Both the position numbers and the translations under genes were made by a program. Shown piece after piece: positions 34,672 through 40,293 of a DNA stretch of 40,293 nt. The first letter of the stretch is position 1, and the number at the start of each line of letters is the position of its first letter. The notes below the pieces were generated by a model. That model saw only the letters and a list, made by a program, of their open reading frames with translations, was not told the DNA's origin and ran no database searches. This DNA is from CALZJC01 sp041574955 (GTDB lineage: Bacteria > Acidobacteriota > Thermoanaerobaculia > Multivoradales > JAHEKO01): NCBI GenBank assembly GCA_041574955.1, contig JBFGNS010000018.1:1-40293 (forward strand). The letters run 5' to 3'.

Positions 34672-37415
34672 TGGCGGAGAAGATCAGGCCGACGGTTTTC
34701 GTCAGCTACAGCCACAAGGACAAGAAGCACCTCGATTCGGTCCTGCCGTTCCTCGAGGGGCTGGAGCTCAACGAGCGGATCGAGCTGTGGCACGACCGGC
34801 TGATCGGGGTCGGAGAGGATTGGTACCGGCAGCTTGAGGGCGAGATGCACGACGCCAAGGTGGCGATTCTGCTCGTCACCCAGAACTTCCTGGCGTCCAG
34901 GTTCTGCAAGTTCGAGGAGATCCCTGTGCTGCTCCAGCGGCAGCGCGAAGGCAGACTGGCGGTCCTGCCGGTCCTCCTCGAGCCGTGTCTGTGGGAAGAG
35001 GAGCCGTGGCTCAAGCGGCTCCAGATGATCCCGACGGACGGTCCCGTGCCGCAGAGGGGAGTGCGCCGCAAGCAGATCCTCACCGACCTGGCGCGCAAGG
35101 TGGTCGAGGTCGCCGACAAGGGCGTCGCGCCGCCCGAGAAGGCCCTCGAGAACTGGCCGCCGGAAGCCTACAACCTCCGGCGTTTACCCCAGACCGGCTC
35201 CTTGCTCTTCGGCCGGCGTAACGAGCTGGCCCTGGTCGACCGGGCCTGGAACGAGGGCGGGACCAACCTGGTGGTCTTCACCGCCGGCGGCGGTGTCGGC
35301 AAGTCCACCCTCTGCCGGGTGTGGTGCGAGATGCTGGCCGAGGACGACTGGCGCGGCGCCCACCGCGCCTTCGCCTGGTCGTTCCACAGCCAGGGCGCCG
35401 GCCGTCAGGGCTCCGCCGACACTTTCGTCAACGCAGCTTTTCGCTGGTTCGGCGAGGACCCCACCGGGCTCTCGCCGTGGGATCGCGGCGACCGTCTGGC
35501 CGAGCTGGTGCGCGGGGAGCGCATGCTGCTCGTCCTCGACGGCATCGAGCCGCTCCAGTCGTCCTCGGTGGCCGACCGCGGCGAGCTCCGCGACCCCGCC
35601 TTGAAGACACTGCTCGAGAATCTGGCCCAGGAGAACCCGGGCCTCTGCTTGGTCACTACCCGCGAGCCCCTGACCGACCTCGAGCAGGTGACCGAGCCGG
35701 AGGTCATCCACCACGATCTCGACCAGGTTTCGCTGCTCGCCGGCCGAGCTCTCCTGCGAGTCGCCGGCGTCAAGGGCAGCGACAAGGAGCTGGAGTCCGG
35801 CGTCCGTGAGCTCGGCCGCCACGCCCTCGCCGTCAACCTCCTGGCCACCTACATCGCCGACACGGGGGGTCGCCATATCGGCACCCTCGCGGATCTGACG
35901 CCTCCGGACCCGTCGCACGGACGCGACGCCCACCCGCGCCGCGTCATCGAAGCCTGGGCCAGGCGTCTGGGCGACAGTGCCGAGCTCGAGGTGCTCAACC
36001 AGCTCGGCCTCTTCGACCGCCCCGCCACCGGTCCCGAGCTCGAAGCCCTGCGCCAGTCGCCGCCGACTCCCGGCCTCAACCGGCACCTCCAGTCCGCCGA
36101 CTACCCGCAGACCCTGGCCCGACTTCGCGCCGTCCGCCTGCTGGCGCCGCCCAACCTGCACGAACCCGAGACCCTCGACAGCCACCCGCTGATTCGCGAG
36201 CATTTGGGCGAGTCGTTGCACGACACCCGGCCCGACTCCTGGAAGACCGGGCACAACGTGCTCTACGAGCACCTCACGAGCACTTCCGAGTATCAGCCCG
36301 ACGGGCTGGAGGAGCTGTCCCCACTCTACGCTGCCCTGACTCACGGCTGTGCCGCTGGCCGGGAGAGAGAAGCGCTGAATCTGGTGTATTTCCAGAGGAT
36401 CTCGCGGGAGAACGAGTCGTTCGTGACCCACAAGCTCGGCGCCTTCGCCGCCGACCTGGCCGGCCTGGCGTCTTTCTTCGAGGTCCGCTGGCACAAGCCG
36501 CTGCCGACGCTGCCGGAAGACGACCAGTCGTGGGTACTGGGTCAGACCGGCTTCAATCTGCGGGCGCTCGGGCGGCTGGCCGCGGCTCCCCAGCCCATGC
36601 TCGCTGCTCTCGCCAACGAAGTCCGGCAAGAGAACTGGCTGCGCGCGGCCGCTGCGGCCGGCAACCTCGCCGAGCTGGAGACCGGACGCGGTGAGCTGTC
36701 CTCGGCGCTCGACTACGCCACACAGGGTGTCGAGCACGCCGACCGCAGCCGTCTTCCCGAGCAGCAGGTGATGAAGCGCGCGCGGCTGGCCGATGTCCTG
36801 TTCCAGCTTGGCCGGGTCGAAGAGGCGGAGGCTCTGTTCCGGGAGGCCGAGAGGATCCTGACCGGCGGGAAGCCGTCGCCTCACAAGCTGTATTCACTCT
36901 GGGGGTACCTGTTCTGTGAGCTGCTGCTCGAGGTGGGCAAAGTCGAGGAGGCAGAGACTAGAGCGCTCTATGCGCTCGAGCTGGTGGGGCGATTCGACAC
37001 ACCTCTTCTCGACCAGGCGGTAGCTCACCTGTCGATGGGGAGGCTACATCTCGTCCAGCGCGACTATCCGGAGTCGAAACCGTTCTTGCGGCGGGCGGTC
37101 GAGCTGCTACGGCTTGCGGGTCAGTCCGACTACCTACCGCGGGGGCTCGTTGCCAACGCCGAGTTCCATCTCGGCACCGCAGATTTCGAGCGATCCCACA
37201 AGGTTCTCGACGACTCTCTCACCCTCTGCCTCCGAGCTGGTCTGCGCTTGTTCGAAGCCGATACCTGGCTTGGCCTCGGCCGCTTGAATCTGCGAACCGG
37301 CGAACTGCGGCAAGCTGGCGAGAGCCTGGGCAGAGCCCGGGCGATCATCGAGCAGACCGGTTACGGCCGGCGCCGGGAGGAGCTGGCCGAGCTCGAGGCA
37401 CAGCTCGCCGATTGA
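34672..37415 (+). CDS. TIR-STAND NTPase-TPR protein, candidate immune-type sensor
   Basis: A 914-residue, three-part protein resembling plant and animal NLR immune receptors and bacterial STAND defence proteins. Residues 7-145 are a TIR domain (FVSYSHKDKKHLD; IELWHDRLIGVGEDW; AKVAILLVTQNFLASRFCKFEEIP), with Glu82 or Glu83 at the place of the NADase glutamate. A FGRRNEL linker (180-186) leads to an NB-ARC-like NTPase: Walker A GGGVGKST (206-213), Walker B MLLVLD (285-290), LVTTRE (327-332) and a GxP-like GRHALAVNLLATYI. From about 640 to 910 come tetratricopeptide repeats. By analogy, the TPRs would sense a trigger, the NTPase would oligomerise and the TIR would cleave NAD+ or make a signal. 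The ATG at 34672 has a good AGGAGA; an upstream start at 34563 would precede the promoter. The gene stands alone, with no known defence gene beside it, so a regulatory role is possible. Confidence 0.87.
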
Positions 37416-37447
37416 CGGAGCGGGCGGGTGGCCGGCGACGGCCAGCG

Positions 37448-39343
<1,896 letters not shown>

Positions 39344-39663
39344 GGGGGGGTTGGGCAGCGGGGGAGAGAGGGGCGAGTATAGCCGCCGTCGCGGTTGCCG
39401 GTTGAGCGGCCCGGGCGCGACGCGGGAGCCGCCCACGCCCGCTTCTGCTCGTCGCCGCCGCCCTGCTCGCGGCCTCCCGTGCCTCGCTCGCACGGTCCCT
39501 CATCCCCGGGGTGACGCCGGTCGGCGTCGAGCTCACCTGGCTGCCGGGTTTCGATACCACCGGCGCCGCCAGCGCGCTCCGGCGCGACCGCCGGCTCGAC
39601 CTCACCGGCGGGGTCGGCCAGGCCCTGGCGGCCTGCGTGCCCTGAGCCCGGGTCTCGAGCTCC
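39344..39663. other. 320-nt gap between antiporter and M16 peptidase genes
   Basis: Holds the antiporter TATACT box. On the plus strand a frame is open from 39406 to the TGA at 39643-39645 and would read a signal-peptide-like LLLVAAALLAASRASLA, but it has no ATG, and its first usable start (GTG 39511) lies after that stretch. It may be a decayed gene start or chance in GC-rich DNA. No other feature is seen. Confidence 0.4.
39376..39381 (-). promoter_or_regulatory. -10 box TATACT of the antiporter gene
   Basis: TATACT lies 32 bases before the antiporter ATG. The short leader is C-rich and has no Shine-Dalgarno. Confidence 0.5.
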
Positions 39664-40293
39664 TCACCGTCGCTCGCTGCCGGCCGACTCCTCCGGCTTC
39701 AGCACCCCCAGCACATACCGCTCCGGGTCCAGGTACCGCGTCGCCGCCTCCGCCAGCTCGGCGTCGCCGACCGCGGCGTCGAGCTGGTCGTGGTCGAGGA
39801 TCAGCTCGGGGTCGAGGCCGTGGCGGTAGTGGAAGCCGAGGCTGCCGAGCCACCAGCTGTTCTCGCGCAGGTCGAGCTCGCGCTGACGGTGCTGCTGCTC
39901 GCGCACCTTGGCGAGCGTTTCGGGGTCGAAGCCGTCGCGGCGCACCGTCTCGAGCTCCGCCAGCAGCCGCTCGATCAGCGCCTCGGCGCGCGCCGGATCG
40001 CACGAAAAGCTGATCCGCAGGCGGTGCCCAGGGCGGGGTATCTGGGTGTGCGAACCGCCGACGCCGACGTCGTAGGTGGCGCCCAGCTCCTCGCGCAGCA
40101 CGTCGCGCAGTCGGATGGCGAGGGCGTCGGTCAGGATGCCGAGCGCGTGGGCTCCCTGGCGGCTCCACGGCGACTCGCCGTGCAGCACCAGGTAGACGGT
40201 GGCGCGCGGCTCGAGCCCCTGCCGGACCTCGAAGCGCACCGCGCCCGGCGGCTCCCGGATGCCCCGGTCGACCCAGCTTTCCTGCCGGCCGGC
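39664..40293 (-). CDS. M16 (insulinase-like) zinc peptidase, C-terminal part
   Basis: The 209 residues visible are the C-terminal part of an M16-family protein; the frame is open to the right edge, so the N-terminal zinc-binding HxxEH half is outside the window. Typical M16 features are seen: ATVYLVLHGESPW, ALGILTDALAIRLRDVLREELGATYDVGVGG (the conserved LREExxxxY), RLRISFSCDPARAEALIERLLAELETVRRDGFDPETLAKVREQ, and a C-terminal ATRYLDPERYVLGVLKPEE. Many relatives are periplasmic pairs of active and inactive subunits. The LREELGATYDV element binds substrate in related enzymes. It ends without a clear terminator. Confidence 0.88.
   Translation of the reverse strand, partial: AGRQESWVDRGIREPPGAVRFEVRQGLEPRATVYLVLHGESPWSRQGAHALGILTDALAIRLRDVLREELGATYDVGVGGSHTQIPRPGHRLRISFSCDPARAEALIERLLAELETVRRDGFDPETLAKVREQQHRQRELDLRENSWWLGSLGFHYRHGLDPELILDHDQLDAAVGDAELAEAATRYLDPERYVLGVLKPEESAGSERR

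Noticed and set aside
39406..39645. A secreted small protein on the plus strand
   Set aside because: A hydrophobic stretch is present, but there is no start codon before it and no ribosome binding site.

Overview
This is a very GC-rich, densely coding bacterial chromosome segment with 37 protein-coding genes. I see no rRNA, tRNA, phage, insertion sequence or CRISPR array. An outer-membrane lifestyle is implied by an LpxH-like lipid A enzyme, a complete MlaE-MlaF-MlaD lipid transporter and a periplasmic multiheme cytochrome. A GWxTD-domain protein, an ASPIC/UnbV (CRTAC1-like) FG-GAP protein and TPR-fused cytochromes are a combination I associate with Acidobacteriota. That assignment is an inference from gene content, not a proof.

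Layout. 1-5 kb: two B12-dependent enzymes diverge from one intergenic region, a methylmalonyl-CoA mutase catalytic subunit and the ribonucleotide reductase NrdJ. The nrdJ promoter carries two NrdR-like boxes spaced exactly 31 bp apart, followed by a leader of about 220 nt. 5-10 kb: a Lys/Ala-repeat histone H1-like protein, a TlpA-like thioredoxin, a small Cys protein, an archaeal-type (type II) GAPDH homologue, an MBL-fold hydrolase and an RlmD/TrmA-type RNA methyltransferase. 10-13 kb, minus strand: folE, a GWxTD protein, a small membrane protein with a Cys-rich tail, and a 75-residue SelW/Rdx-family selenoprotein. The selenoprotein has an in-frame TGA in a CxxU motif followed by a good bacterial SECIS hairpin, so ordinary ORF calling misses it. 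11.6-17.3 kb: UnbV protein, membrane-anchored multiheme cytochrome with TPRs, and an exported TPR protein.

17-26.5 kb: a ClpX-like AAA ATPase convergent with a membrane protein; a tightly overlapping three-gene unit (unknown protein, YggX-like protein with two added CxxC pairs, TVP38/DedA-like membrane protein); then a probable six-gene operon mlaE-mlaF-mlaD, UDP-glucuronate 4-epimerase-like, ugd, uxs, joining phospholipid transport to UDP-sugar supply. 26.6-31.8 kb, plus strand: plsC, apbC/mrp, lpxH, aroA and a sigma-54-type activator with no sensory domain. 31.9-34.4 kb: two peptide-type ABC permeases separated by an opposite-strand free-methionine-(R)-sulfoxide reductase gene and a long hairpin. 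34.4-40.3 kb: a 150-nt element bounded by 21-bp inverted repeats, a 914-residue TIR-STAND-TPR protein (candidate anti-phage or immune-type sensor), a CPA-type cation/proton antiporter with an RCK domain, and the C-terminal part of an M16 peptidase running off the right edge.

Two genome-level signals stand out. First, selenocysteine use, which predicts selA, selB, selC and selD elsewhere in the genome. Second, a recurrent promoter geometry: at five genes a TANNNT -10 hexamer is followed by exactly six bases and then the start codon, with no Shine-Dalgarno, as expected for leaderless mRNAs. Other genes in the window have clear AGGAGG sites, so both initiation modes appear to coexist.
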